Source: DASRFR01 sp035651455
Lineage (GTDB): Bacteria > Acidobacteriota > Terriglobia > Terriglobales > Acidobacteriaceae
Length of the DNA: 64,000 nucleotides
Assembly: GCA_035651455.1 (NCBI GenBank)
Contig: DASRFR010000059.1
Coordinates: 1-64,000, forward strand
Direction of reading: 5' to 3'
Positions 1 through 8,697 of this stretch are shown one piece after another (the stretch's first letter is position 1; every line of letters starts with the position of its first letter). Below the pieces are notes generated by a model, which was not told where the DNA came from, did no database searches, and saw only the letters and a program-made list of their open reading frames with translations. The position numbers were made by a program, and so were the translations under genes.

Positions 1-141
1 CGAGCGGAACACGATCTTCGGATTGTGCTTCTGCAATACCTTTGTGATCGCCGCCGTCAACGTGGTCTTGCCATGATCGATGTGTCCAATTGTCCCCACG
101 TTGCAGTGCGGCTTGGTGCGTTCAAATTTCTCTTTCGCCAT
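1..141 (-). CDS. tuf: Elongation factor Tu, N-terminal part (runs off the window)
   Basis: The first 47 codons of EF-Tu, the GTPase that brings aminoacyl-tRNA to the ribosome. The N-terminus reads MAKEKFERTKPHCNVGTIGH and is followed by the P-loop IDHGKTTLTAAIT, which is diagnostic. The ATG lies at 139-141; the rest of the gene is beyond the left edge. It is the last visible gene of a minus-strand rpsL-rpsG-fusA-tuf order, the classical str operon. The 79-bp gap to fusA contains two small hairpins and no obvious promoter, so co-transcription is likely. Confidence 0.97.
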   Translation of the reverse strand, partial: MAKEKFERTKPHCNVGTIGHIDHGKTTLTAAITKVLQKHNPKIVFRS

Positions 142-166
142 TTCTCAGCTCCGTATTTGTCTCTCA

Positions 167-208
167 GGGGCTAAGCCCCGAACTTGTCCTCGACACGGCC
201 AAGCCGTG
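167..208 (-). other. Two short hairpins between fusA and tuf
   Basis: GGGGC-TAA-GCCCC (167-179) and CACGGC-CAA-GCCGTG (194-208) can each form a small GC-rich stem in the fusA-tuf spacer. Neither has a T-run on the minus strand, so they are not terminators. They may be mRNA stability or processing elements; the role is unknown. Confidence 0.4.
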
Positions 209-220
209 CCGCAATACGAC

Positions 221-2314
221 CTACCTGGTGGTCGTTTTGCCCTGCATGCGGGCGATGATTTCCTCTGACACCGAACGCGGGGCTTCCTCGTAACGCGCAA
301 AGTGCATGGAGTAGGTCGCGCGGCCCTGGGTGCTGGAACGCATGTGCGTCGCGTAACCAAACATTTCCGCCAACGGCACAATCGACTTGATGACCTGCGA
401 TCCGGCGCGATGTTCCATGCCTTCGATGCGGCCACGCCGCGAACTCAGGTCGCCCATGATGGCGCCGGCGAAGTCTTCGGGAACCACGACCTCCACAGAC
501 ATTACCGGCTCAAGAATCACCGGGCTGGCCTTGCGTGCCGCTTCTTTAAAGGCCATCGAACCAGCAATCTTGAATGCCATTTCGTTCGAATCGACTTCGT
601 GATAGCTGCCGTCGTACAGCGTGGCCTTCACGTCCACCATCGGATAGCCGGCGAGAACGCCGCCTTCCATGGCTTCCTGCATGCCCTGATCGACCGGCTT
701 GATGTATTCCTTGGGTACGACGCCGCCGACGATATCGTTTACGAACTCGTATCCCTTGCCCGGCTCGTTCGGCTCCAGGCGGATCTTCACGTGACCATAT
801 TGGCCGCGGCCGCCGGTCTGACGAATGTATTTGCCTTCCGCCTCGGCGTGCTTGCGAATGGTTTCACGATAGGCGACCTGCGGTTTGCCGACATTAGCTT
901 CCACCGAAAACTCGCGCATCATGCGGTCGACGATGATCTCGAGATGCAGTTCGCCCATGCCGCTGATGATGGTCTGCCCGCTATCCGGGTCGGTGTGGAC
1001 CTTGAACGTCGGATCTTCCTGGGCAAGCTTGGAAAGCGCGATGCCCATTTTCTCCTGATCGCCCTTGGTCTTCGGCTCTACTGCGACCGCGATCACAGGC
1101 GTGGGGAACTCGATGGACTCAAGGAGGATCGGGTTCTTCTCATCGCAAATGGTGTCGCCGGTCGTGATGTTGCGAAGACCTACGCAAGCGCAAATGTCGC
1201 CGGCGTAGATCTCGCTGATTTCCTCACGCTTGTTGGCGTGCATTTTCAGCAGGCGTCCAATACGTTCGCTGCGTTGCTTGCCGCTGTTGAAGACTGAATC
1301 CCCGGTCTTCAGGTGCCCGGAGTAAACACGAATAAACGTGAGTTGACCGACAAAAGGATCGGTCATGATCTTGAACGCCAGGGCCGAGAATGGTTCCTTG
1401 TCTTCAGCCTTGCGCTCAATCGTGTCACCCGTGTTCGGGTCAATGCCCTTCACCGGGGGAATATCCATGGGAGAGGGCAGGAAATCGACTACCGCATCGA
1501 GAAGTGGCTGCACTCCCTTGTTCTTGAAGGCAGTGCCACAGATGACGGGGAAAAGCTTCAGCGCGATGACACTCTTGCGCAGAGACTTCTTCAACTCGTC
1601 GGCTGAGATGGTTTCGCCTTCCATGTACTTGTGCAGAAGGTCATCATCGTTTTCAACGATGGTCTCGACCATCTGGTTGTGGAACGCGCTTGCCTTCTTT
1701 TTCAGCTCTTCAGGAATTTCTTCCACCACGTACTCCGCGCCCATGGTCTCGTCTTTCCACAAGATCGCTTTCATCTGGAAAAGATCGATCACGCCTTTGA
1801 ACTTATCTTCCTGACCGATGGGGAGTTGGATGGCAACGGGGCGGGCATTCAGACGTTTGCGGATGGTATCGATGGCATGCTCAAAATCGGCACCCATTTT
1901 GTCCATCTTGTTAATGAAACAAATCCGCGGGACTTCGTACTTGTCAGCCTGACGCCAAACGGTCTCGGATTGCGGCTCCACGCCGTGAACCGCGTCAAAT
2001 ACGGCACAAGCGCCGTCGAGCACGCGAAGCGAGCGCTCCACCTCGGCCGTGAAATCCACGTGGCCGGGAGTGTCGATGATGTTGATGCGAATGTCGCGCC
2101 AGGTGCAAGTGGTGGCGGCGGAAGTGATGGTGATGCCGCGCTCCTGCTCCTGCTCCATCCAATCCATCGTGGCGGTGCCTTCATGGACCTCTCCGATGCG
2201 GTGTGTGCGGCCTGTATAAAACAGGATGCGCTCCGTCGTAGTGGTCTTGCCGGCATCGATGTGGGCCATGATGCCGATGTTTCTGCAACGCTCTAATGGG
2301 ACTTGTCTGGGCAC
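221..2314 (-). CDS. fusA: Elongation factor G
   Basis: Ribosomal translocase of 697 aa, the usual length. G1 is AHIDAGKT (residues 17-24), G3 is DTPGH (81-85) and G4 is NKMD (135-138). The later EF-G domains follow, ending in the domain IV-V region with RRGRIEGM and an ARM-rich tail. The start codon is GTG at 2312-2314, which gives the standard N-terminus MPRQVPLER; the ribosome-binding site before it is weak. It sits 85 bp downstream of rpsG in the str operon. Nothing suggests a mitochondrial-type or spd-type EF-G paralogue, and the operon context supports the housekeeping copy. Confidence 0.98.
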   Translation of the reverse strand: MPRQVPLERCRNIGIMAHIDAGKTTTTERILFYTGRTHRIGEVHEGTATMDWMEQEQERGITITSAATTCTWRDIRINIIDTPGHVDFTAEVERSLRVLDGACAVFDAVHGVEPQSETVWRQADKYEVPRICFINKMDKMGADFEHAIDTIRKRLNARPVAIQLPIGQEDKFKGVIDLFQMKAILWKDETMGAEYVVEEIPEELKKKASAFHNQMVETIVENDDDLLHKYMEGETISADELKKSLRKSVIALKLFPVICGTAFKNKGVQPLLDAVVDFLPSPMDIPPVKGIDPNTGDTIERKAEDKEPFSALAFKIMTDPFVGQLTFIRVYSGHLKTGDSVFNSGKQRSERIGRLLKMHANKREEISEIYAGDICACVGLRNITTGDTICDEKNPILLESIEFPTPVIAVAVEPKTKGDQEKMGIALSKLAQEDPTFKVHTDPDSGQTIISGMGELHLEIIVDRMMREFSVEANVGKPQVAYRETIRKHAEAEGKYIRQTGGRGQYGHVKIRLEPNEPGKGYEFVNDIVGGVVPKEYIKPVDQGMQEAMEGGVLAGYPMVDVKATLYDGSYHEVDSNEMAFKIAGSMAFKEAARKASPVILEPVMSVEVVVPEDFAGAIMGDLSSRRGRIEGMEHRAGSQVIKSIVPLAEMFGYATHMRSSTQGRATYSMHFARYEEAPRSVSEEIIARMQGKTTTR

Positions 2315-2399
2315 GGTCTCGGTCTACTCTTTCTAGGGCTCGGCAAATCAGTTCTATTTTTTCAATCTGTCAACTGCAGCTGCTTGCAGGCAGCCGGCA

Positions 2400-2870
2400 T
2401 TACCATCGGTAGTGGGCGAAAGCCTTATTGGCCTCGGCCATGCGGTGCACGTCTTCCTTCTTCTTTATGGCGGCGCCGCGATTATTCGCCGCGTCCAGCA
2501 ATTCATTGCTCAGCTTGTCGATCATTCCTTTCTCGCCGCGTCCGCGGGAGTAGGTGATCAACCAGCGGATGGCCAACGAGGTGCGGCGATCCGGATTCAC
2601 TTCGACGGGCACCTGATAGTTCGCTCCGCCAACCCGGCGGGTCTTTACTTCAAGCAGCGGTTTCGCGTTCTCGACCGCCTTCTTGAACAGCTTCAAGGCT
2701 TCATCGCCGCCCTTTTCCTGCAGGCGGCTCATCGACTGGTACACAATGCGTTCCGCCGTGCTCTTCTTGCCGCCCCACATCATGGAATTGATGAACTTGG
2801 TCACCAGATCCGAGTTGTAGACTGCGTCGGCTTCGACGGTGCGCTTTGCGATATGTCCTTTACGTGGCAT
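2400..2870 (-). CDS. rpsG: 30S ribosomal protein S7
   Basis: Primary 16S rRNA-binding protein of the 30S head, 156 aa as in most bacteria. It starts MPRKGHIAKR and carries the conserved KFINSMMWGGKKSTAE stretch and a YQVPVEV segment. The ATG at 2868-2870 has AGGAG about 9 nt upstream. It lies between rpsL and fusA. In Escherichia coli, S7 represses its operon by binding the rpsL-rpsG spacer; here that spacer holds a 13-nt tandem duplication that includes the ribosome-binding site. Confidence 0.98.
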   Translation of the reverse strand: MPRKGHIAKRTVEADAVYNSDLVTKFINSMMWGGKKSTAERIVYQSMSRLQEKGGDEALKLFKKAVENAKPLLEVKTRRVGGANYQVPVEVNPDRRTSLAIRWLITYSRGRGEKGMIDKLSNELLDAANNRGAAIKKKEDVHRMAEANKAFAHYRW

Positions 2871-2877
2871 TTAGCTT

Positions 2878-2904
2878 CAGCTCCTGGCTGCCAGCTCCTG
2901 GCTG
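2878..2904 (-). repeat. Tandem 13-nt duplication in the rpsL-rpsG spacer
   Basis: The 13-mer CAGCTCCTGGCTG occurs at 2878-2890 and again at 2892-2904, one base apart. On the coding strand each copy carries an AGGAG Shine-Dalgarno core. Only the copy nearer the ATG (2870) is at a working distance. Each unit is also partly palindromic (CAGC...GCTG), so alternative hairpins that hide the ribosome-binding site are possible. Confidence 0.75.
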
Positions 2905-2937
2905 ACAGCTTTCAACTCCCAAATCCCGGCAACTTTC

Positions 2938-3309
2938 TTATTTAGGCCTCTTGGCTCCGTACTTCGAGCGGCCCTGCTTGCGGTTCGCAACGCCGACGGC
3001 GTCGAGGGTGCCGCGAATTACGTGATAGCGAACGCCGGGAAGATCTTTCACGCGGCCTCCGCGAATGAGCACAATCGAGTGCTCCTGGAGGTTGTGGCCG
3101 ACGCCAGGGATGTACGTGGTCACTTCAATGCCGTTGGTCAGGCGAACACGGGCGACTTTACGCAGCGCCGAGTTCGGCTTCTTAGGGGTCTGCGTGTAAA
3201 CACGGGTGCAGACGCCCCGTTTTTGGGGGCATGACTGAAGGGCCGGGCTGGCCGTCTTGTATCGAGGCCTCTCGCGACCCGCACGAACCAGTTGATTAAA
3301 CGTAGGCAC
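2938..3309 (-). CDS. rpsL: 30S ribosomal protein S12
   Basis: Decoding-centre ribosomal protein of 123 aa. It begins PTFNQLVRAGRE after the start codon, contains the invariant loop TPKKPNSALRKVARVRL around the streptomycin-resistance lysine, and has the GVGHNLQEHS and PGVRYHVIRG motifs. The frame stays open upstream into the leader. The GTG at 3307-3309 is chosen because it gives the universal N-terminus and is preceded by GAAGGAG about 7 nt away. It is the first gene of the str operon, driven by the promoter near 3740. The first Lys of PKKPNS is wild type, so the sequence predicts streptomycin sensitivity at this position. Confidence 0.97.
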   Translation of the reverse strand: MPTFNQLVRAGRERPRYKTASPALQSCPQKRGVCTRVYTQTPKKPNSALRKVARVRLTNGIEVTTYIPGVGHNLQEHSIVLIRGGRVKDLPGVRYHVIRGTLDAVGVANRKQGRSKYGAKRPK

Positions 3310-3721
3310 TCTGGCAACTCCTTCAGCGCTGTAGCTGCTTCGAAACTTTGCGAGCCTGCAGTTCACCGCCGGACACAATCCGGCGCAGGACTCATTCCCC
3401 ATCTGGCGGGGTGACCGGCCACATAGGCCAGCCATGCTTCTCGCGACATGCAATGCGAGAGATTGAAAGTTCCCGATCGGACTAACGCGGGCGACGGTGG
3501 CACCAAGCCATAACCGGAGGTGCTCCGTTTCGCCTGCTCTGCCTCACATAGCCTCTGGGTAAGAGGTGAGCGCGAGGCTTGTCAGCGAGAGTGTTCCCGG
3601 AAACAGAGTGGGAACGGTCTATCTATAAAGCTCAGCCGCAAACTTCCGGGGTCTTTGCGACGCGCGTAATGCGCGGCATGGAAACCACCGCGTACAGGCA
3701 AGCCAGAATTTACTCGCGGAA
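3310..3721 (-). promoter_or_regulatory. Long structured 5' leader of the str operon
   Basis: About 410 nt separate the predicted transcription start (near 3722) from the rpsL GTG. The leader contains a 7-bp perfect hairpin CGCCGGA-CACAA-TCCGGCG (3367-3385), a CCCC...GGGG stem near 3397-3412, and GTTCCC...GGGAAC near 3593-3615. No ribosomal-protein leader or riboswitch family was recognised. The region holds no other supported gene; the open frame running into rpsL up to 3453 lacks a ribosome-binding site. Confidence 0.5.
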
Positions 3722-3728
3722 CCGTTTA

Positions 3729-3757
3729 AATATAACAAGCTGACTGCACGTCGTCAA
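3729..3757 (-). promoter_or_regulatory. Sigma70-type promoter of the str operon
   Basis: On the minus strand a -35 box TTGACG (3752-3757), a 17-nt spacer and a -10 box TATATT (3729-3734) form a near-consensus housekeeping promoter. It points at rpsL. The TATATTTAAAC stretch is the most AT-rich part of this region. Confidence 0.75.
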
Positions 3758-4026
3758 CCAGAGTGCCTTCACCAGCCAGGGTTGATTGGATGATCCGGGA
3801 AGCAAAGGACGCCGGGGGTCCCGGTTCCCGATTGCATCCAAGCAAGTAAAGCTGCTTGCGACCAGAGTCCGTCGATTGCATGCCGAGGATCCTGCAGTCA
3901 TTGGATCCTGCATTCAAGGCCCGCACAACGACTCAACTTGCTTAGAAGCTTGAGCAACCTCTAAACTACAAGTTTTCCAGAACAGGATGCGCTCGCTCCC
4001 TCCAGAACTGGGAGCGGGGAGGGTGC

Positions 4027-6177
4027 ATGGGTCGGTGTAGTTTCGCGTTTCTCGCCTGTCTTGCCTTGGCGTTGCTACTCGGAGGCATTACGGGTTGCGG
4101 CAGCACCGGTGCCGCTTCGCCGGTGCAGCCTCCGGCATTGGTCACAATTACGCCTGCCACTAACGCGTCTCTCGATTTGGGCGCCACCCTCCAGTTCACC
4201 GCCGCGGCCCGTAACTCCAGCAATACCAGCGTGGCGGTGCCGATTACATTCACTTCCAGCAATACCGCCGTCTTGACGATCTCCAACGGAGGCTTGGCCT
4301 GCGGCGGCACCTGGGACTCACTTGTGGCACCAGTGGTCTGTGCACCCGGACCTTCGGGAGTTGCGATGGTTGCGGCGCAATCGGAAGGAGTGGCCAGCCC
4401 ACCCGTCACGGTGTACGTTCACGAGCATATAGACAGCTTCACGATTACACCCGTGAATCCCCCCAATAGTCAGTGTTTCTCACAGAACACGGTGTTGAAC
4501 TACCACGCAGTCGCTTTGAGCCGCGGGATCGATATTACCAACTCGGTAGGGCCGCTTACCTGGCAACAGGCCAATGCGAATGTAGTCAAGCTGACCACCA
4601 ATTTACCGACAATTCCGTTCAATGAGGCGCAAGCAACGGCGAACTTGCCGGGATTCACTCGGATCACGGCAAATGCTGCAGGAGCCGCAAGCTCTCCAGT
4701 CGACTTCACGACGTGTCCCGTGCGGTCGATCAGTTTGCTGGTCAATGGCACCGATCAAACCTCATTTATCGTTCCGAAGGGCACAGCAAAAACCATCACC
4801 GCAACTGTGACCGACACCTTGGGCAACACCCTGACCGGCGTGAAACTCAGCTTCAGCAGCACCCAACCGGCCGTGGTGACGACCACCAGTTCAGGAAGTG
4901 CCACCGGCGCGCTGGTGGGTGGTGGCGACGTAACTGTCTCCTGTACGCCTCCGAACTGCAACGAGGGCCTGGTTCCCCCTCAGCCCGTGTACGCTGATCA
5001 GGCACTCGCCTTGACGGTAACGCCTGCATCGAACTCCACTGCGCAGACCACGACGGCGTTTGTCACCAGCACCGGCTGCGGAACTAACCTGGGCTGCACT
5101 ACGGAAGTTTTCCCGATCAGCACGTCCACCAACGTTCTCGGAATCGGTGCCCCCCTCCCCAATCCTCCCAATTCTTTTGTCTTCAGCCCGGATGGCAAGA
5201 AAGCGTTTCTGGGTAGCGAACAAGGTTTGATGACGCTTAACCCGAGTGCTGCGCCAATCAGCGTGAGCGCGAGAACGGATGTTACCGGAAAGGTGCTGGC
5301 CGTATCGCCCGACGGCAACACCGTGATCGTGTCGGATACGGGCATTACGCCGAACCAGGTTTTCGTGGTGAACGCCTCGAACACGACAACCCCGCCCGTG
5401 GATCTGCTGATCACGGGAGCAACGTCGGCAAGATTCTCTCCCGATGGACTGAAGGCGTTTATCCTGGCGGGAAGCACGCTTTATGTGTACTCGTCGCTGG
5501 AAGCGCTGAAGACGATTCCTTTAGCGGGTCCGGCCAATGATGTGACATTCCTCCCCATGGGCGCTTTTGTATACTTCGCTGGTGGCGATGTGGGGAACAA
5601 CGGGCCCGGCGCGGCTGTGAGTGTAAGGAATACCTGTGACAACCAGCCCGCGACGGGCACGAATACCACCTTGTCGACGCAAGGCGTTCCGAGCGCGATT
5701 CGCGCGTTGGTGAACGGAACCGATCTGCTGGCCCTGGATTCCCCCGGCATCGACTTGATTCATGTCGACAGCATCACTGCTCCGAGCAGTCCCACGCAAT
5801 GTGCGCAAAGCGTCACCAACTCTTACCAGGGCTTCGTGAACCTTGGCCAAGGACAATTCACGCCCATTGATTTCCTGGTCTCGACGGACAGCACCAAAGC
5901 CTACATTCTGGCAAGTGGATTCGGATCTGTTCTTTCCTACACGATAGGCGGAGGATCGAGCTCCGCGATTCCGCTGGTCGGCAACGCAACAGCCCTAAGC
6001 GGCGATTTAACCGATGACGGCACGACGCTCTATGTCGGAGCGAGTGACGGCAGAGTGCACGTGGTCAGCACCGTACTCGGAGGGGATACGACCCAGATAC
6101 CCATTCCGGCGGGGATACCCCTCTGCGGCAACGTCTCTTTCACATGCATGCCGGACTTGGTCAGGGTTCAGCCCTAG
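4027..6177 (+). CDS. Secreted lipoprotein with Ig-like region and beta-propeller
   Basis: A 716-aa exported protein of unknown function. A lipoprotein signal (hydrophobic residues 6-22, lipobox ITGC with Cys about 24) is followed by a Ser/Thr/Ala-rich part resembling bacterial Ig-like domains (VTITPATNASLDLGATLQFT). From about residue 380 there are repeated blades with the FSPDGKKAFL, VSPDGNTVIV and RFSPDGLKAFI pattern of YVTN/lactonase-like propellers. The ATG is preceded by GGGGAGG. It stands alone, divergent from the str operon and convergent with nusB, only 6 bp from the nusB stop. Such propeller lipoproteins are common in Acidobacteria; a cell-surface binding or structural role is inferred. 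No catalytic residues are evident. Confidence 0.85.
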   Translation: MGRCSFAFLACLALALLLGGITGCGSTGAASPVQPPALVTITPATNASLDLGATLQFTAAARNSSNTSVAVPITFTSSNTAVLTISNGGLACGGTWDSLVAPVVCAPGPSGVAMVAAQSEGVASPPVTVYVHEHIDSFTITPVNPPNSQCFSQNTVLNYHAVALSRGIDITNSVGPLTWQQANANVVKLTTNLPTIPFNEAQATANLPGFTRITANAAGAASSPVDFTTCPVRSISLLVNGTDQTSFIVPKGTAKTITATVTDTLGNTLTGVKLSFSSTQPAVVTTTSSGSATGALVGGGDVTVSCTPPNCNEGLVPPQPVYADQALALTVTPASNSTAQTTTAFVTSTGCGTNLGCTTEVFPISTSTNVLGIGAPLPNPPNSFVFSPDGKKAFLGSEQGLMTLNPSAAPISVSARTDVTGKVLAVSPDGNTVIVSDTGITPNQVFVVNASNTTTPPVDLLITGATSARFSPDGLKAFILAGSTLYVYSSLEALKTIPLAGPANDVTFLPMGAFVYFAGGDVGNNGPGAAVSVRNTCDNQPATGTNTTLSTQGVPSAIRALVNGTDLLALDSPGIDLIHVDSITAPSSPTQCAQSVTNSYQGFVNLGQGQFTPIDFLVSTDSTKAYILASGFGSVLSYTIGGGSSSAIPLVGNATALSGDLTDDGTTLYVGASDGRVHVVSTVLGGDTTQIPIPAGIPLCGNVSFTCMPDLVRVQP

Positions 6178-6183
6178 GCTGCT

Positions 6184-6639
6184 TCAATTATTATTTCGCG
6201 TTAGATCTTCGGGAGTGGCCTCGGACGCAGCCGAATCGAGTTGCCGGGCGATGCTGTCCAGCACTCCGTTAATGAAGTTCACAGACTCGGGGCTCGAGTA
6301 CTCGCGGGCAATCTCCAGAGCTTCATTGATCACGATGGGCCGGGGGGTCTGGGGGTAGCCGAGAAACTCAGCGACTGCGGCGCGGATGATATTGCGATCA
6401 ACGGCGGCCATCCGATCCATTCGCCAGTGCTGCGCGTTCTGTTCGATGACTTGATCAATCTGCTGGGCTCTATCCATGGCAACCCGGAACAGATCCTCTG
6501 CAAAACTTCGCGCATCTTTAGCGACGGAACTGCGCTCTGCCCAGAACGTGCGGCGCACATCCGCAAGGTTCTGCTTGCCCATATCTGCCTGAAATAGCAT
6601 CTGGAGAGCAAGTTCGCGGGATTTGCGTCGGGTGCCCAT
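6184..6639 (-). CDS. nusB: Transcription antitermination factor NusB
   Basis: An all-helical RNA-binding protein of 151 aa that works with NusE/S10 in rRNA antitermination. The N-terminal RRKSRELALQMLFQADMG and the C-terminal PIVINEALEIAREYS...FINGVLD signatures are those of NusB. The ATG is at 6637-6639. It lies 133 bp downstream of the lumazine-synthase gene, the common ribH-nusB order, and ends tail-to-tail with the propeller lipoprotein. The C-terminal end after VLDSIARQL is poorly conserved, as usual. Confidence 0.96.
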   Translation of the reverse strand: MGTRRKSRELALQMLFQADMGKQNLADVRRTFWAERSSVAKDARSFAEDLFRVAMDRAQQIDQVIEQNAQHWRMDRMAAVDRNIIRAAVAEFLGYPQTPRPIVINEALEIAREYSSPESVNFINGVLDSIARQLDSAASEATPEDLTRNNN

Positions 6640-6772
6640 GGGTACGTGGTCTATGTCCTCAGTGGGTAGTTATTGGTCGCTTCACAACCAGAAAAACCTT
6701 GACATAGTTACAACGTCGATCAAGGTGACACAGGTCTAAGTTTACAGGAATTTTTCACAGTGGCAGTTACGG

Positions 6773-7744
6773 TTACTTTTTTGGTTTTCGCCGAGGATTC
6801 TGTTTTCTGCGCGTGCGCACGACGCTAGGTAAGGCGGTACTCCTCGTAGAAGGTGAGGAGGAACGCTCAGGAACCGAGCGGCTGCGGGAAGCTGATGTCT
6901 GCGCGCGCACTGCTTGCTTCAGGTTGGCCATCTCCACCGCCGCGATCGCTGCTTCGAAGCCCTTGTTGCCCATCTTCAGCCCGGCACGATCAATTGCCTG
7001 CTCGAGGGTGTCGCAGGTGAGGACGCCGAAGGCATGCGGCACACCGGTCTCCTGCGCCGACTGGCCGATCCCGCGCGTGACTTCGTTGACGATCACATCA
7101 TAATGTGCCGTATCGCCGCGGAGCAGGCAGCCAATGCAGATGATGGCATCGTATTTTTTGGTCTCGCCTAGCGTGCGCGCTGCCGAGGGTATTTCAAAAG
7201 CGCCGGGAACACGGACGATGTCGACATCCTCCGCCCCTCCGCAACGCGAGAGTCCATCGATTGCACCGGCCAAGAGTCTCTCCGTGATAAAGGAGTTGAA
7301 GCGAGAGACCACCAGGGCAAAGCGCTTCCCTTGCGCGTTCAAACCACCTTGTATTCCGGCATTGGCGCGCTCGGCTGCGACCGTGGTTCGCACTCCAAAC
7401 ACCCGAACCGTGGTCCCTCCGGGCAACTGCACGGCAAAGGACCGAACCGAATGCTTCGGATCCGGTCCCGACTGGTCGTCAACAATGCTCAAGCCCAATT
7501 CTGCTACGACTCGCGCCGCAGAGTCCGGGTCGGAGATCGCGAGTTCTAAATCGGGGTAAGCGCTGGCACCGTCGCGATGGACAATTTCCAGCGTCGATGT
7601 GGATGGGGTAAATGTCTGAACCCGAACCTGCGGATATTTCTCCAGTTCGCCGGCACCGAATCCCAAGGCAGTGAGCAGCGAAGCCAGCAGCCGGAAGTCA
7701 TCCGCGGTCCTCGCCTGCACGGTCAAACTCGCCCATTTGAGCAT
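6773..7744 (-). CDS. ribH: VOC-like domain fused to 6,7-dimethyl-8-ribityllumazine synthase
   Basis: A 323-aa frame with two parts. Residues about 133-280 are a complete lumazine synthase, the penultimate step of riboflavin synthesis: RFN, VPGAFEIP, RGDTAHYDVIVNEV with the catalytic-type His, FGVLTCDTLEQAIDRAG and NKGFEAAIAAVEM. Residues 1-120 resemble a vicinal-oxygen-chelate/glyoxalase half (VQARTADDFRLLASLLTALGF, DLELAISDPDSAARVVAELGL, RSFAVQLPGGTTVRVFGV). The final 40 residues are Arg/Ser/Lys-rich. The ATG at 7742-7744 has GGAG upstream; no ATG lies near the RibH domain, only weak GTG alternatives around residue 120. RibH alone is normally about 155 aa, so this is either a true fusion or a RibH with an internal start. 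The following gene is nusB. Confidence 0.88.
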   Translation of the reverse strand: MLKWASLTVQARTADDFRLLASLLTALGFGAGELEKYPQVRVQTFTPSTSTLEIVHRDGASAYPDLELAISDPDSAARVVAELGLSIVDDQSGPDPKHSVRSFAVQLPGGTTVRVFGVRTTVAAERANAGIQGGLNAQGKRFALVVSRFNSFITERLLAGAIDGLSRCGGAEDVDIVRVPGAFEIPSAARTLGETKKYDAIICIGCLLRGDTAHYDVIVNEVTRGIGQSAQETGVPHAFGVLTCDTLEQAIDRAGLKMGNKGFEAAIAAVEMANLKQAVRAQTSASRSRSVPERSSSPSTRSTALPSVVRTRRKQNPRRKPKK

Positions 7745-7801
7745 GTGGATCTTCTCCGGGCTGGTAGGTCGTTGCTCAGCTCCGATAAGAGCGAATCTCG
7801 G

Positions 7802-8584
7802 TTACTTGCCCTTGAACTGTGCGGGACGTTTTTCCAGGAACGCCGTCGTGCCTTCCTTCTTGTCTTCGGTAGCGCAGCAGACGGCGAATAGAACGGCTTC
7901 GAGATAAAGCCCCTCCTGCAGAGTCATTTCCATGCCCTTGTTGACGGCCTCCATTGCATACTGAACCGCCAGTGGCGCATTGGCCATGATCTTCTGCGCA
8001 ATCGCTTCGGCGCGGGGAACGAGTTCCGCAACGGGCATCACTTCGTTGACCAGGCCAATGCGATGTGCTTCCGGCGCGGAAATCATTTCGCCCGAAAGCA
8101 GTAGCTGCATGGCGATTCCCTTGCCCACCAGCCGCGGCAGCCGCTGCGTGCCGCCGTATCCCGGAATGATGCCTAGCTTAACTTCGGGCTGGCCGAGCTT
8201 CGCGTTTTCGCTGGCCAGGCGCATGGTACAGGCCATGGCAATTTCGCATCCACCGCCCAGAGCAAAACCGTTGACGCAAGCGACTACCGGTTTCCCGAGA
8301 TTCTCAATGAGGTTGAGCACCGACTGTCCGCGATGCGTGTACTCCTTGCCGAACACGGCATCGTGTTTGGCGAGTTCGCCGATATCTGCGCCGGCAATGA
8401 ACGCCTTCTCACCCGACCCGGTCAGGATCACCACCCGGATGCTCGGGTCATTTTTGATGTCATGGAAGGCCGATCGCAACTCTTCCATAGTAGCCATGTT
8501 GAGCGCATTCAGAACCTTGGGACGGTTCACGGTGACATATGCGATGGAATTCTTCTTTTCGAACAGAATGTTTTCAAAGTTCAT
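7802..8584 (-). CDS. Enoyl-CoA hydratase (crotonase family)
   Basis: Hydrates 2-enoyl-CoA in beta-oxidation-type pathways. At 260 aa it has the family's normal length. The oxyanion-hole segments are AFIAGADIGEL and NGFALGGGCEIAMAC. The two catalytic glutamates are expected in GGGCEIA and in KLGQPEVKLGIIPGYGGTQRL, and both are present. It is 113 bp downstream of the 3-hydroxyacyl-CoA dehydrogenase gene in the same direction, so the two likely work in sequence. No clear ribosome-binding site precedes the ATG. The chain-length range cannot be read from the sequence; a crotonyl-CoA-type short-chain substrate is the default assumption. Confidence 0.92.
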   Translation of the reverse strand: MNFENILFEKKNSIAYVTVNRPKVLNALNMATMEELRSAFHDIKNDPSIRVVILTGSGEKAFIAGADIGELAKHDAVFGKEYTHRGQSVLNLIENLGKPVVACVNGFALGGGCEIAMACTMRLASENAKLGQPEVKLGIIPGYGGTQRLPRLVGKGIAMQLLLSGEMISAPEAHRIGLVNEVMPVAELVPRAEAIAQKIMANAPLAVQYAMEAVNKGMEMTLQEGLYLEAVLFAVCCATEDKKEGTTAFLEKRPAQFKGK

Positions 8585-8697
8585 AATCAGACCAGAGCAC
8601 CAAACCTATTTGCACGTTCGCGATGCGTTCTTCCCTTCCGGAGTAATAGGAAGTTCTTCCCTCTTAACCTGCTCGCGTCTGCATTGATAGGATGATT

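Noticed and set aside
302..1297. Long plus-strand frame opposite fusA (331 codons)
   Set aside because: Antisense shadow of the GC-rich fusA codons; no ribosome-binding site and no protein-like family features.
3926..4026. TTGCT...AGCAA inverted repeat around AAGCTT before the 4027 gene
   Set aside because: Imperfect arms and no second copy elsewhere; likely chance.
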